Source: Streptomyces sp. 135
GTDB taxonomy: Bacteria; Actinomycetota; Actinomycetes; Streptomycetales; Streptomycetaceae
Direction of reading: 5' to 3'
Assembly: GCF_020026305.1 (NCBI RefSeq)
Contig: NZ_CP075691.1
Span: 7,557,415-7,621,414, forward strand
DNA: 64,000 nucleotides
This document shows positions 8,100 through 16,352 of the stretch, piece after piece. Every line of letters begins with the position of its first letter. The stretch's first letter is position 1. The translations under genes were made by a program, and so were the position numbers. The notes under the pieces were generated by a model, which made no database searches, was not told the DNA's origin, and was given only the letters and a program-made list of their open reading frames with translations.

Positions 8100-8125
8100 C
8101 TATGGCTATGGGCTATGGCTATGGG
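8100..8125. repeat. 13-bp tandem repeat at the end of the Lrp/AsnC gene
   Basis: CTATGGCTATGGG occurs twice in succession, itself built of CTATGG units. The second copy includes the stop codon of the Lrp/AsnC gene, and the first lies between that gene and the ABC-F promoter. Confidence 0.7.
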
Positions 8126-8574
8126 CTCTGCAGAGGTGGGACCGGCCGCTCGAAGAAGGTCTCCAGGGCCACCGTCGCCTGGGTCCCGCTCACGCCCTGG
8201 ATCGCGTACAGCCTGCGCAGCACGTCCTGGAGCTGCTCCGTCGTCGCGGCGCGCACTTTCACCAGGACCGAGGCGCTGCCCGCGATGACGTGGGCCTCCT
8301 GGATCTCCGGGATCGCGGCGAAGGCGTCGGCCGAGTCCCCCATCCAGGCGGCCGATTCGACCATCACGAAGGCCAGGACGTGCCGGCCGAGCGCCGCCGG
8401 GTCCACCTCGATGGTGGTGCGCCGGATGACGCCCCGCTCGCGGAGCTTGCGCACCCGTTCGTGGGCGGCACCCGCCGAGAGACCGACCTCCTTGCCGAGC
8501 GCGGCGTACGCGGTGGTCGCGTCCCGCTGGAGCGCCGCGATCAGCTTCCGGTCGACGTCGTCCATGTCGTTCAC
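8119..8574 (-). CDS. Lrp/AsnC family transcriptional regulator
   Basis: The protein has an N-terminal winged helix-turn-helix (DDVDRKLIAALQRDATTAYAAL...SAGAAHERVRKLRE, roughly residues 4-60) and a C-terminal RAM ligand-binding domain, the standard two-domain layout of feast/famine regulators of about 150 residues. Starts are possible at GTG 8574 (GGGGGA upstream with short spacing) or ATG 8565; both lie in a duplicated segment (8562-8595). Longer in-frame extensions lack family similarity. The gene is divergent from the SMP-30 gene, and a CTGGC-N9-GCCAG inverted repeat (8623-8641) between them is a candidate operator. The effector is unknown. Confidence 0.9.
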   Translation of the reverse strand: MNDMDDVDRKLIAALQRDATTAYAALGKEVGLSAGAAHERVRKLRERGVIRRTTIEVDPAALGRHVLAFVMVESAAWMGDSADAFAAIPEIQEAHVIAGSASVLVKVRAATTEQLQDVLRRLYAIQGVSGTQATVALETFFERPVPPLQSP

Positions 8575-8595
8575 CGTTCCCCCATGTCGTTCACC
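8562..8595. repeat. Duplicated start-codon context of the Lrp/AsnC gene
   Basis: The 14-mer CCATGTCGTTCACC occurs at 8562-8575 and 8582-8595, a 20-base period. On the coding strand this duplicates a GTG/ATG start region, and the upstream copy is out of frame with the gene. Confidence 0.75.
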
Positions 8596-8679
8596 ATCCC
8601 CATGACGGAACCATATAGCGTTCTGGCATAGTCCACGCCAGCCATACGACATTCAGTCGCAGCACGCTTGGGGGTACGC

Positions 8680-9612
8680 ATGTCCGGTTCCAATGACGCC
8701 ACGCTGTACGAGGTCCTGGACGACCGGTTCCGCACCGGGAAATGCGCCAGCGGCGACGACCGCCTCGAAAAGCTGCACGGTGGCTGCCGCTGGGCCGAAG
8801 GGCCCCTCTACCTCCCCGCCTGGCGCCAGCTGATCTGGAGCGACATCCCCAACGACCGCATGCTGCGCTGGGACGAGGAGACCGGGGCCGTCTCGGTCTT
8901 CCGCCGCCAGGCCGGGCACAGCAACGGCAACACACTGGACCGCGAGGGCCGCCTGATCTCCTGCGAGCAGGGCAACCGCCGGGTCACCCGCACCGAGCCC
9001 GACGGCACGGTGACCGTGCTCGCCGACCGCTATGACGGCAAGCGGCTCAACAGCCCGAACGACGCCGTCGTACGCTCCGACGGCTCGGTCTGGTTCTCCG
9101 ACCCCGACTTCGGGATCACCAGCGACTACGAGGGCTTCCGCGCCGAACGCGAACTCGACGGCCTGAACGTCTACCGGATCGACCCGGAGACGGGGGAGGT
9201 ACGCCTGGTCGCCGACTGCTTCGAGGCGCCGAACGGACTCGTCTTCTCGCCCGACGAGCGGCAGTTGTACGTCTCCGACACGCGGGCCCGCGTCATCCGC
9301 GTCTTCGACGTCCGCGACGACGGGACGCTCTCCGACGGCGAGGTCTTCGCCCGCGCCACGGACGGCGTGGGCAGCTTCGACAACATCCGTTTCGACGACG
9401 GCGGCCGGCTGTGGGCGGCGGCCATGGAGGGCGGCGTGCACTGCTACGCCCCGGACGGGACGCTCATCGGCCGCCTGAACATTCCCGAGCCGGTCTCCAA
9501 CATCGCTTTCGGCGGCCCCAAGAACAACCGCCTCTTCATCACCGCGACGACCTCGCTGTACTCGCTGGTGATGGGAGTCACCGGCCAGCCGCGGGTACCG
9601 CGCCGCCCCTGA
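8680..9612 (+). CDS. SMP-30/gluconolactonase/LRE family beta-propeller
   Basis: This 310-residue protein is a six-bladed propeller of the SMP-30/gluconolactonase family, which hydrolyses sugar lactones or related esters using a divalent metal. Characteristic segments are present in order: GGCRWAEGPLYL (metal-binding Glu), NSPNDAVVRSDGSVWFSDP (Asn and propeller repeat), EAPNGLVFSPDERQLYVSDT and FDNIRFDDGGRLWAA (metal-binding Asp region). The ATG at 8680 is chosen because GGGGG lies five bases upstream; a TTG at 8668 is less likely. It is divergent from the Lrp/AsnC gene, which may control it. The substrate cannot be read from the sequence. Confidence 0.9.
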   Translation: MSGSNDATLYEVLDDRFRTGKCASGDDRLEKLHGGCRWAEGPLYLPAWRQLIWSDIPNDRMLRWDEETGAVSVFRRQAGHSNGNTLDREGRLISCEQGNRRVTRTEPDGTVTVLADRYDGKRLNSPNDAVVRSDGSVWFSDPDFGITSDYEGFRAERELDGLNVYRIDPETGEVRLVADCFEAPNGLVFSPDERQLYVSDTRARVIRVFDVRDDGTLSDGEVFARATDGVGSFDNIRFDDGGRLWAAAMEGGVHCYAPDGTLIGRLNIPEPVSNIAFGGPKNNRLFITATTSLYSLVMGVTGQPRVPRRP

Positions 9613-9873
9613 CCCCGGGCCGACCCTTGCGTCGGGCCTTCCCCGACGCGCTGCCTCCCTTCTCGACCAGCGCGGAGGGCGGCGCGCCGAGGGCCCGTGG
9701 CACGGCCTGCACCGGTGTCACCCGGCGACGCGGCCCTCGTCGTGTGCGCGGCCACCGGCAGGCTGCGCACCTTCGTCGGTGGCGCAGGCGGTGGCTGAAA
9801 CCGCCGCGGCCCCCGACGCAGATGTCGGATTCTCGCCAGACCCCGGGCGTGCGGCGTTGATTGAGTACGCCGC

Positions 9874-10746
9874 ATGACGACGAACCTCCATGACGCCGCC
9901 CTCGCCTTCCATGCCCTGCACACCGCCGGCCGCCCCCTCGTGCTCGCCAACGCCTGGGACGCCGCCAGCGCCCGGATCATCGCGGCCGCGGGCGCCCCGG
10001 CGATCGCCACCACCAGCGCGGGCGTCGCCTGGGACCTCGGTGCCGCGGACGGCGACCGGCTCGACAGGGACCGCGCGCTCCACGCCGTGGCCACGATCGC
10101 CGCGGCGGTGGAGGCGCCGGTGACCGCCGACATCGAGAGCGGCTATGCCGCGGACCCGGCAGGCGTCGCCGAGACGGTGCGGGCGGTGCTGGCGGCGGGG
10201 GCGGTGGGCGTGAACATCGAAGACGCCGCAGACGCCGCAGACGCCGCAGACGCCGCAGACGCTGCGTACGAGGGGCACGCGCCGCTGAGGCCGGTGGCGG
10301 GGCAGGTGGAGCGGATCGCCGCGGCCCGCGAGGCGGCGGACGCGGCGGGCGTGCCGCTGTTCGTCAACGCTCGCGTGGACACGTATCTGCGGGGCGTGGG
10401 GGAGCCGGCGGACCGGCTGGCGCTCACCCTGGAGCGGGCCGCGGCCTATCGGGAGGCGGGAGCGGACGGGATCTTCGTGCCCGGCGCCGTGGACCCGGAG
10501 ACGGTCGGGGCGCTCGTGGCGGGCGTCCAGGGGCCGCTCAACGTGATGGCGGGGCCGGGGGCACCGTCCGTCGCGGAGCTCGCCGCGCTCGGGGTCGCGC
10601 GGGTCAGCGTCGGCTCCGGCATCGCCCAGGCCGCGCACGCCGTCGTCCGGGAGGCCGCGCTGGAGCTGCTGTCGAAGGGGACGTACGGGCCGCTCGCGGG
10701 CGGCCTCGACTACGGGGAGCTCAACTCGCTGATCGGCGGCGCCTGA
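9874..10746 (+). CDS. Isocitrate lyase/phosphoenolpyruvate mutase family protein
   Basis: This 290-residue protein belongs to the PEP mutase/isocitrate lyase superfamily, TIM-barrel enzymes that make or break C-C or P-C bonds in 2-oxo acids. Family features include NAWDAASARIIAAAGAPAIATTSAG near residue 26, the metal-binding VTADIESGY near 89, and GVNIED near 113. The segment after the ED pair carries five Asp-Ala-Ala repeats encoded by a 9-base microsatellite. The missing KKCGH-type active-site loop of true isocitrate lyases argues for the 2-methylisocitrate-lyase-like or uncharacterised subgroup. No clear ribosome-binding site precedes the ATG, so the message may be short-leadered. The neighbours do not suggest a pathway. 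Confidence 0.85.
   Translation: MTTNLHDAALAFHALHTAGRPLVLANAWDAASARIIAAAGAPAIATTSAGVAWDLGAADGDRLDRDRALHAVATIAAAVEAPVTADIESGYAADPAGVAETVRAVLAAGAVGVNIEDAADAADAADAADAAYEGHAPLRPVAGQVERIAAAREAADAAGVPLFVNARVDTYLRGVGEPADRLALTLERAAAYREAGADGIFVPGAVDPETVGALVAGVQGPLNVMAGPGAPSVAELAALGVARVSVGSGIAQAAHAVVREAALELLSKGTYGPLAGGLDYGELNSLIGGA
10222..10266 (+). repeat. In-frame 9-bp microsatellite (GACGCCGCA) x5
   Basis: Four perfect copies of GACGCCGCA are followed by one variant (GACGCTGCG). They encode five Asp-Ala-Ala units next to the active-site ED of the lyase-like enzyme. Gain or loss of units would keep the frame. Confidence 0.9.
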
Positions 10747-10818
10747 GGGAGGCACCCGGTGGGGCGGGCCGTGAGAGGCCCGGTGGGGCGGGCGCTCACC
10801 GGCATGCGCGTCAGCGCC

Positions 10819-11235
10819 TCAGCACGCGTCCCGCATCAGCTCGGCCAGGTCCTGGTCCAGGTCGACGTGGTGGTGCTCATGGCCGACCGGCACCAGGGCC
10901 GTCGTGCGGCGCAGGAAGCGGCGGAGCTCCCCGGTGCGGATGTGGACGATCGCGGTGCCCTCGGGCGCGTGGAACTCCACGACCGTGCGGTCGAAGCCGT
11001 ACGGTCGCACCCGCACGTCGCCGTCGCCCACCGCGCGCTCCACGCCGCCCGTGAGCAGTTCGCGGGCGAAGGTCCAGTACACCTCGACGCCCTCCAGCGT
11101 CGCCGGGGCGGGAAAGCTCATCCGTACGGCGAAGGGGTCGCGCCGGTCGTAGTGGAGCGTTGCGGGAATGGTCGGCATCCGTGGCGCGGCGGCGACCAGG
11201 CGGGCCTCTACGGCTTGCTCGATGACGGTGGACAA
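10819..11235 (-). CDS. ssgD: SsgA-like sporulation/cell-division protein (SALP)
   Basis: This 138-residue protein is a SALP, a family confined to sporulating actinomycetes that steers septation and cell-wall remodelling. Family landmarks include ATLHYDRRDPFAVRMSF (residues ~22-38), the VYWTFARELL segment, GDGDVRVRPYG and the C-terminal H-x-DLDQDLAELM. I chose the TTG at 11233-11235 because AGGGAG lies six bases upstream and the resulting STVIEQAVEARLVAAAPRMP start and length fit the family; longer forms have unrelated N-termini. The symbol ssgD rests on my memory of the S. coelicolor gene order and of family similarity; ssgF is an alternative. Confidence 0.85.
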   Translation of the reverse strand: MSTVIEQAVEARLVAAAPRMPTIPATLHYDRRDPFAVRMSFPAPATLEGVEVYWTFARELLTGGVERAVGDGDVRVRPYGFDRTVVEFHAPEGTAIVHIRTGELRRFLRRTTALVPVGHEHHHVDLDQDLAELMRDAC

Positions 11236-11448
11236 CGCCTGCTCCCTCACTGACTGCTGGACGACTGGGGTCGGCACTTGAATAGACGACGGAATGACGC
11301 GATCCGTGCACACGAAAGGCGGGTGAGACCGAGTGACCTCTGTCACCGCGACACCGTGGGAGCGCCCGTGGTTCCCGGAGCCGGTGGTGCGGGGGACGCC
11401 TTCAGGCCATCTGGACGAGGCCCGGCGGGTCGGCTAGCTTCGCCCGCC

Positions 11449-12576
11449 ATGAGGGCCATGGGGAAGTCGAAGTCGATGCGTCGTGCGGTGCTGGTGGGAC
11501 TGTGCGGGGCGGCACTCGCCGCGGCCGTGCCGACGGCCCCCGCCACCGCGACCACCGGGACCACCACGAGCACTGCCGGGCCCGGGGCCGCCCCTGGCAA
11601 GGGCCTGAGCTGGCGGCTCAAGGACAGCGGCACGGACGCCCGCTTCCGAGGCCTCGCCGCCGTCAGCCGTGACACGGCCTGGGTGGCGGGAACCAAGGGG
11701 ACCGTGCTGCGCACCTCGGACGGCGGCAGGACCTGGCGCGATGTGTCCCCACCGGAAGGCGCCGGTCTCGAACTGCGGGACGTGGAGGCCTTCGACGGCC
11801 GGCGCGCGGTGGTGCTCGCCATCGGCGAGGGCGAGGCCTCCCGCGTGCTGCGCACCGACGACGGCGGCGCGACCTGGACGGAGTCCTTCCGCAACACCGA
11901 CGCCAAGGCGTTCTACGACTGCATGACGTTCTTCGACCGCCGCCACGGCCTGGCGATGAGCGACCCGGTCGACGGGAAGTACCGCATCCTGTCCACGGCC
12001 GACGGCGGCCGCTCCTGGAAGGTCCTGCCGAGCGCCGGCATGCCGGCGGCGCTGGAGGGCGAGGCCGGTTTCGCGGCGAGCGGCCAGTGCCTGGTCGCCT
12101 CCGGGCCGCGTGACGTGTGGCTGGCCACGGGCGGGGCGGCACGCGCGCGTGTCCTGCACTCCGCCGACCGGGGCCTGACCTGGACGGCCACCGACGCGCC
12201 GATCCCGGCGGGCGACCCGGCCCGCGGCGTCTTCGGCCTCGCCTTCCGCGACCGCACGCACGGCATCGCGGCCGGCGGCGACTACCGGCCGGGACAGGCC
12301 TCGCCCGAGGCGGCCGCGGTCACCGGGGACGGCGGCCGCACCTGGACCCCGGCCGGACGCCCGCCGCCCGCATACCGCTCGGGGGTCGCGTGGTTCCCGC
12401 ACAGCCGTGCCACGGCCCTCGCGGTCGGTCCGACGGGCACCGACGTCACGAGGGACGGCGGGCGGAGCTGGCGGACGGTCGACGCGGGGTCGTTCGACAC
12501 CGTCGACTGCGCCGCGGACCGGGGCTGCTGGGCGTCCGGCGAGAAAGGCAGGATCGCCCGCCTGGAGCCCCGCTGA
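11449..12576 (+). CDS. Secreted BNR/YCF48-type beta-propeller protein
   Basis: The protein (375 residues from this start) opens with an export signal: basic residues, then a hydrophobic run (AVLVGLCGAALAAAVP), then an alanine-rich cleavage region. Repeated Asp-box motifs follow (SDGGRTW, TDDGGATW, TADGGRSW, SADRGLTW, TGDGGRTW, TRDGGRSW), each the turn of a propeller blade as in sialidase, BNR and photosystem-assembly YCF48-like proteins. No catalytic residues of sialidases are recognisable, so enzymatic activity is doubtful. ATGs at 11449, 11458 and 11476 are all in frame; 11458 has GAGGG just upstream, and all keep the signal peptide. A ligand- or carbohydrate-binding exported role is likely. 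Confidence 0.85.
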   Translation: MRAMGKSKSMRRAVLVGLCGAALAAAVPTAPATATTGTTTSTAGPGAAPGKGLSWRLKDSGTDARFRGLAAVSRDTAWVAGTKGTVLRTSDGGRTWRDVSPPEGAGLELRDVEAFDGRRAVVLAIGEGEASRVLRTDDGGATWTESFRNTDAKAFYDCMTFFDRRHGLAMSDPVDGKYRILSTADGGRSWKVLPSAGMPAALEGEAGFAASGQCLVASGPRDVWLATGGAARARVLHSADRGLTWTATDAPIPAGDPARGVFGLAFRDRTHGIAAGGDYRPGQASPEAAAVTGDGGRTWTPAGRPPPAYRSGVAWFPHSRATALAVGPTGTDVTRDGGRSWRTVDAGSFDTVDCAADRGCWASGEKGRIARLEPR

Positions 12577-12594
12577 GACAGGGCCCCGGTCGTG

Positions 12595-12894
12595 TCAGGA
12601 GGGCAGTTCCTCGCGGTACGGGGCGAGCTCCGGGGCCGTCTTCGTCGCGTAGAACTCCGTGATGCGGTACGCGCAGACGCCGGCCAGCACGAACGGGTCA
12701 GCGGCGGTGATCTCCTCGATCCGCGCGCGGTCCTCCGCGACGGCGATGATCACGCCGCCGTCCCGGGGGTTCTTGCGTCCGGAGGCGATGAAGACCCCGG
12801 CCTCGTACAGCTCGTCGAGCCAGGCCACATGGGCGGCCAGCTGCTCGTCGACGGCGGAGACCGGGGCGGTGTAGGTCAATTCGAGAATGAACAT
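12595..12894 (-). CDS. YciI family protein
   Basis: This 99-residue protein has the ferredoxin-like YciI fold pattern: MFILELTYTAP at the start, the family histidine in AAHVAWLDELYEAG (about residue 22), ASGRKNPRDGGVIIA, and DPFVLAGVCAYRITEF. YciI-like proteins are small alpha/beta-barrel dimers related to muconolactone isomerase; a few are dehalogenases and most have no known role. It is 10 bases from the acetyltransferase gene upstream on the same strand, so the two are probably co-transcribed. Confidence 0.9.
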   Translation of the reverse strand: MFILELTYTAPVSAVDEQLAAHVAWLDELYEAGVFIASGRKNPRDGGVIIAVAEDRARIEEITAADPFVLAGVCAYRITEFYATKTAPELAPYREELPS

Positions 12895-12904
12895 GATCGC
12901 GAGG

Positions 12905-13363
12905 CTACCCGGGGCGCCCGGCGGCGGCCCGGGGCGCCCGCACCATGAACACGTCCACCGGATCCTCGTCCTCCACCGTGAACCCGTGCCGCTCGTACAG
13001 CCGCCGGGCGGCGCTGCCCCGCAGCACGTCCAGGCGGACGGTGGAGCCCTCCGCGTCGGTGCGCTCGAGCAGCGTGCCGAGGACGGCGGAGCCGAGGCCC
13101 CGCCCTTGCCGGTGCGGGGCCAGATAGAAGTGTTCGAGCCAGTGGCCGCCCTCGGCGGGGCGCAGGGTGACGCACCCCGCGAAGGCGCCGTCCGTCTCGA
13201 TCACCGAGGTGTGCTCCGCGGAGAAGGAGTCCCGCAGCCGCCGGCGCACGCGGTGCGGATCGAACCGGCCGAGCCGCTCCAGATCCGCCCGCATCACCGT
13301 CGCGCGCAGCTCCGCGATGATCTCTATGTCCGCCGTCTTCGCGGGGCGCAGGTTCCAACTCAT
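12905..13363 (-). CDS. GNAT family N-acetyltransferase
   Basis: This 152-residue single-domain GNAT protein shows the acetyl-CoA binding motif A as LAPHRQGRGLGSAVLGTLL (about residues 81-99) and the motif B region RLDVLRGSAARRLYERHGF. GNAT enzymes transfer an acetyl group from acetyl-CoA to amines. The acceptor cannot be predicted. It lies immediately upstream of the YciI gene and 13 bases downstream of the SPFH gene's stop on the same strand, so it may be read from the same transcript. Confidence 0.9.
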   Translation of the reverse strand: MSWNLRPAKTADIEIIAELRATVMRADLERLGRFDPHRVRRRLRDSFSAEHTSVIETDGAFAGCVTLRPAEGGHWLEHFYLAPHRQGRGLGSAVLGTLLERTDAEGSTVRLDVLRGSAARRLYERHGFTVEDEDPVDVFMVRAPRAAAGRPG

Positions 13364-13376
13364 GGCGGCAGTATGC

Positions 13377-14819
13377 CTAGTCGGTGACGTCGATCCTGCC
13401 GTTGGCCGCGGTGGGAGCGCCGACGGGAGCGGCCTCGGCGGGGGTCGGGGCCTTGCCGCCGGTGATGCCCCGCAGCAGCTCGGCGAGGTCGACTCCCGTG
13501 GTGGAGCCGAGCAGTTCGATGCCCTGGGCCACGTTGTCGGCGACCGTGCGGGAGAGCTGGCTCGCCCCGTCCGTGGAGATCACCGTCATCTTGTCCACCG
13601 CGCTGAGCGGTTCGGACGCCTTCGCGACCACGCTCGGCAGGACCTCGACGACCATCTGGAGGACGGCGGCGTCACCGTACTGCGCGAACGCGTCGGCCTT
13701 CTTGCGCATCGCCTCCGCCTCGGCGGCACCCTTCGCGCCGATCGCGGCGGCCTCGGCCTCGCCCTCCAGACGTACGGCGTCGGCGAGCGCGGCACGGTGC
13801 GCCTTCTCGCCCTCACCGGTGAGACGGGCCCGCTGCGCGTCCGCTTCGGCCTGCTTGACCAGGGCGATCCTGCGGGCCTCCGCCTCCTGCTCGGCCTGGT
13901 AGCGCGCGGCGTCGGCGGGCTTGCGGACCTTGGTGTCCAACTCGCTGTCGGTCAGGGCGGCCTGGCGCTGGGCGACCTTCTCCTGCTCGGTCAGGACGTC
14001 CTGCTGCCGCGCGGCCTCGGCGAGCGGGCCCGCGGCGCCGGCCCGCGCCGCCGCCTCGTCCGTCTCGGCCTTGATCTCGGCCTGCTTGAGCGCGAACGTC
14101 CGCTGGGCGATCGCGATCTCCTCCTCGGCCTTCAGCCGCGCCTGCTCGGCGGCGCGGCGCGCCACGGCCTCGGCGATGTCCGCCTCCTGCTTGGCGCGGG
14201 CGGCCTCGGGGCGGCCGAGGTCCTCCAGGTAGGAGCCCTCGGTGGTGATGTCCTGGATCTGGAAGGCGTCCAGGACCAGGCCCTGCCCGGACAGGCTGGC
14301 CTCGGCCTCCTCGGCGACCTGCCCGGCGAAGGCGGCGCGGTCACGGATGATGTCCTCCACCGACATGCGCCCCACGATGGAACGCAGCGCTCCGGAGAGC
14401 ACCTCCTGGGTGAAGCCGACGATGCCGTCCTGCTGCACGAGGAAGCGCTGCGCGGCGGCGCGTATGGAGTCCTCGGTGCCGCCGACCTTCACGATGGCGA
14501 CGCCTTCGAGGTTGGCCTTCACGCCGCGCAGCGTGACGGCGCCGCGCACCGCGATCGGGATGTGCCGCGAGGACAGGTCGAGCGTGAACTTCTGCTGCAC
14601 GAACGGCACGACGAAGACGCCACCGCCGACCACGACCTTCTGGCCGCTGTTGTCGGTCATGACACGGCCGGTGTCGGGATCGGTGGACCTCTTGCCGCGC
14701 CGCCCGGTCACGATGAAGGCCTCGCTGGGCCCCGCGACCTTGTAGCGCGTGATGACGACGAGCGCCAGCAGGACGACGAGTACGACGACGCCGATGACGG
14801 CGGTCAGGACTGGACTCAT
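13377..14819 (-). CDS. SPFH/flotillin-like membrane protein
   Basis: This 480-residue protein has one N-terminal membrane segment (VLTAVIGVVVLVVLLALVVI, residues 4-23), an SPFH/band-7 domain to about residue 200, and a long Ala/Glu/Lys-rich coiled coil (about 200-390) typical of flotillins. The family scaffolds functional membrane microdomains and interacts with secretion and cell-wall enzymes. The ATG at 14817-14819 is preceded by GGGGGG eight bases upstream. The NfeD-like gene lies upstream on the same strand, matching the NfeD-flotillin pairing of yuaF-floT in Bacillus. A pentanucleotide repeat array lies between them. Confidence 0.93.
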   Translation of the reverse strand: MSPVLTAVIGVVVLVVLLALVVITRYKVAGPSEAFIVTGRRGKRSTDPDTGRVMTDNSGQKVVVGGGVFVVPFVQQKFTLDLSSRHIPIAVRGAVTLRGVKANLEGVAIVKVGGTEDSIRAAAQRFLVQQDGIVGFTQEVLSGALRSIVGRMSVEDIIRDRAAFAGQVAEEAEASLSGQGLVLDAFQIQDITTEGSYLEDLGRPEAARAKQEADIAEAVARRAAEQARLKAEEEIAIAQRTFALKQAEIKAETDEAAARAGAAGPLAEAARQQDVLTEQEKVAQRQAALTDSELDTKVRKPADAARYQAEQEAEARRIALVKQAEADAQRARLTGEGEKAHRAALADAVRLEGEAEAAAIGAKGAAEAEAMRKKADAFAQYGDAAVLQMVVEVLPSVVAKASEPLSAVDKMTVISTDGASQLSRTVADNVAQGIELLGSTTGVDLAELLRGITGGKAPTPAEAAPVGAPTAANGRIDVTD

Positions 14820-14875
14820 GGTGCATTCCCCCCTGCCATCCGGGGACGGCAGATCGGTTACGTGATGGTGGTCGG

Positions 14876-14915
14876 TGCAGTGCAGTGCGGTGCGGTGCGG
14901 TGCGGTGCAGTGCAG
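14876..14915. repeat. Pentanucleotide tandem array TGCAG/TGCGG x8
   Basis: Eight contiguous 5-mers run in the symmetrical order TGCAG x2, TGCGG x4, TGCAG x2. The array lies in the 119-base gap between the NfeD-like stop and the SPFH start, so changes in copy number would alter the spacing of any promoter or leader in front of the SPFH gene. Confidence 0.95.
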
Positions 14916-14938
14916 TGGTGTTCGGTACGGGCCGGGGG

Positions 14939-15454
14939 TCAGCGCTCCACGGGCCGTACGGTCACCGAGGTCGGCGAGAGCGACGCGTCGACCCAGACCT
15001 CGGCGCCCCGCGCCACGGCCACGGAGCTGCGCGCCGCGAACTTCACGGGCTGGCCCCCGAGGCGCAGCAGCACCTCGCCGTAGCCGTCGGCCGGGATCGC
15101 GGTGACGACGGAGCCCGCGGTGCCGACGAGGTCGTCGCCGCGCGGTGTGGGCGCGCTCTGGTCGCGCATCAAGGCGCGGGTCAGCCTCAACGTGAGCCAG
15201 CCGGCCCCGGCCCCGGCGCAGGTCCCCGCCGCAGTGGCGGGACCCGCGCCGAGACCCGTCGTACCGAGCACGATCGCTCCCCCGAAGCCGAGCATCGACA
15301 CGAACCCGGCGACGACCGGCAGTGAAAGGAGCCCGTCGAAGAGCCCGTCCAGCACACCCGCTCCCTCGAAGAGCCCTTCGAGCACTCCGTCGAGGACGAG
15401 CGAGAGCACCAGCAGCACGATGCCCGCGATGCCGAGACCCAGAAAGACCGTCAT
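14939..15454 (-). CDS. NfeD-like membrane protein with C-terminal OB domain
   Basis: This 171-residue protein has two or three hydrophobic segments (residues ~4-22, ~44-66 and ~70-84) followed by a soluble domain whose DDLVGTAGSVVTAIPADGYGEVLL pattern fits the NfeD OB-fold, with GQPVKFAARS later. In Bacillus the short NfeD protein YuaF partners the flotillin FloT; the SPFH gene immediately downstream here suggests the same pairing. It is close to the end of endonuclease V's upstream region and is transcribed divergently from it. Confidence 0.82.
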   Translation of the reverse strand: MTVFLGLGIAGIVLLVLSLVLDGVLEGLFEGAGVLDGLFDGLLSLPVVAGFVSMLGFGGAIVLGTTGLGAGPATAAGTCAGAGAGWLTLRLTRALMRDQSAPTPRGDDLVGTAGSVVTAIPADGYGEVLLRLGGQPVKFAARSSVAVARGAEVWVDASLSPTSVTVRPVER

Positions 15455-15604
15455 CGGACCACTTCCCCCGTCATGCCGTTCACCTCGGTACGGAAGGATC
15501 CTGGCATGCCGGTACGGCCGCTCACATTGCCTGTTTCCGGCAATCTTTACGCGTCCTTAATGCCGGTCGGCGCCGAGGGGCGCCCCACTAGGCTGGCCCG
15601 CACC

Positions 15605-16294
15605 ATGATCAATTGCTCACTGCCCCGGGACTGGCCCACCGACGAGAAGACGGCGCGCGCCGTCCAGGACGAACTGCGGGCCCGCGTCGTCCTCGACGAA
15701 CCCGGCCCGCCGCCCGGCACCGGACACGTGACCGGGGTCGATGTCGCGTACGACGACGAGCGGGACATCGTCGCCGCTGCCGTCGTCGTGCTCGACGCGG
15801 CCACGCTCGACGTGGTCGAGGAGGCGACGGCGGTCGGCAGGGTGGCGTTCCCCTACGTACCCGGGCTGCTGGCCTTCCGCGAGATCCCCACCGTGCTGAC
15901 CGCGCTCCGGGGCCTCACGGCCGACCCGGGCCTCGTCGTCTGCGACGGCTACGGCGTGGCGCACCCGCGCCGCTTCGGCCTCGCGAGCCACCTCGGGGTC
16001 CTGACCGGCCTCGCGACGATGGGCGTCGCCAAGAACCCGTTCACCTTCTCGTACGAGGCTCCGGCCGCCCCGCGCGGAAGCGCCTCACCCCTCCTCGACG
16101 GCACGGAGGAGGTCGGCCGTGCGCTGCGCACGCGCGAGGGCGTGAAACCCGTCTTCGTGTCGGTGGGCCACCGGGTGACGCTGGCGGACGCGTGCGCCCA
16201 CGCCCTGCGGCTCACCCCTCGCTACCGCCTGCCGGAAACCACCCGCCGCGCGGACGCCCTGTGCCGGTCGGCGCTGCGGGAAGCGACCGGTTGA
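15605..16294 (+). CDS. nfi: Endonuclease V (deoxyinosine 3'-endonuclease)
   Basis: This 229-residue enzyme cleaves the second phosphodiester bond 3' to deoxyinosine in DNA. It shows the full set of family motifs: VTGVDVAYDD (metal Asp, about residue 43), YVPGLLAFREIP (wedge and substrate recognition), LVVCDGYGVAHPRRFGLASH (metal Asp and His) and TMGVAKNPF. The ATG at 15605 matches the E. coli Nfi start; an upstream ATG at 15560 has no better ribosome-binding site. The motifs are intact, so activity is expected. Confidence 0.94.
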   Translation: MINCSLPRDWPTDEKTARAVQDELRARVVLDEPGPPPGTGHVTGVDVAYDDERDIVAAAVVVLDAATLDVVEEATAVGRVAFPYVPGLLAFREIPTVLTALRGLTADPGLVVCDGYGVAHPRRFGLASHLGVLTGLATMGVAKNPFTFSYEAPAAPRGSASPLLDGTEEVGRALRTREGVKPVFVSVGHRVTLADACAHALRLTPRYRLPETTRRADALCRSALREATG

Positions 16295-16320
16295 ACGATC
16301 AAAACAGGAGCGGGTTAGCA
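16291..16320 (+). promoter_or_regulatory. Possible promoter for the GAPDH gene
   Basis: TTGAAC at 16291-16296 and TTAGCA at 16315-16320 are 18 bases apart and lie 33 bases before the GAPDH start. The -35 overlaps the stop codon of endonuclease V. Confidence 0.4.
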
Positions 16321-16352
16321 TATGAGCGCCGCCTAGCTCGAAAGAGAAACCT

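Noticed and set aside
9613..9873. Small gene between the SMP-30 and lyase-like genes
   Set aside because: No frame has both a plausible start and any recognisable composition.
14885..15325. Plus-strand frame through the pentamer array and NfeD-like gene
   Set aside because: The minus-strand NfeD-like protein has coherent membrane helices and an operon partner; the plus frame has neither.
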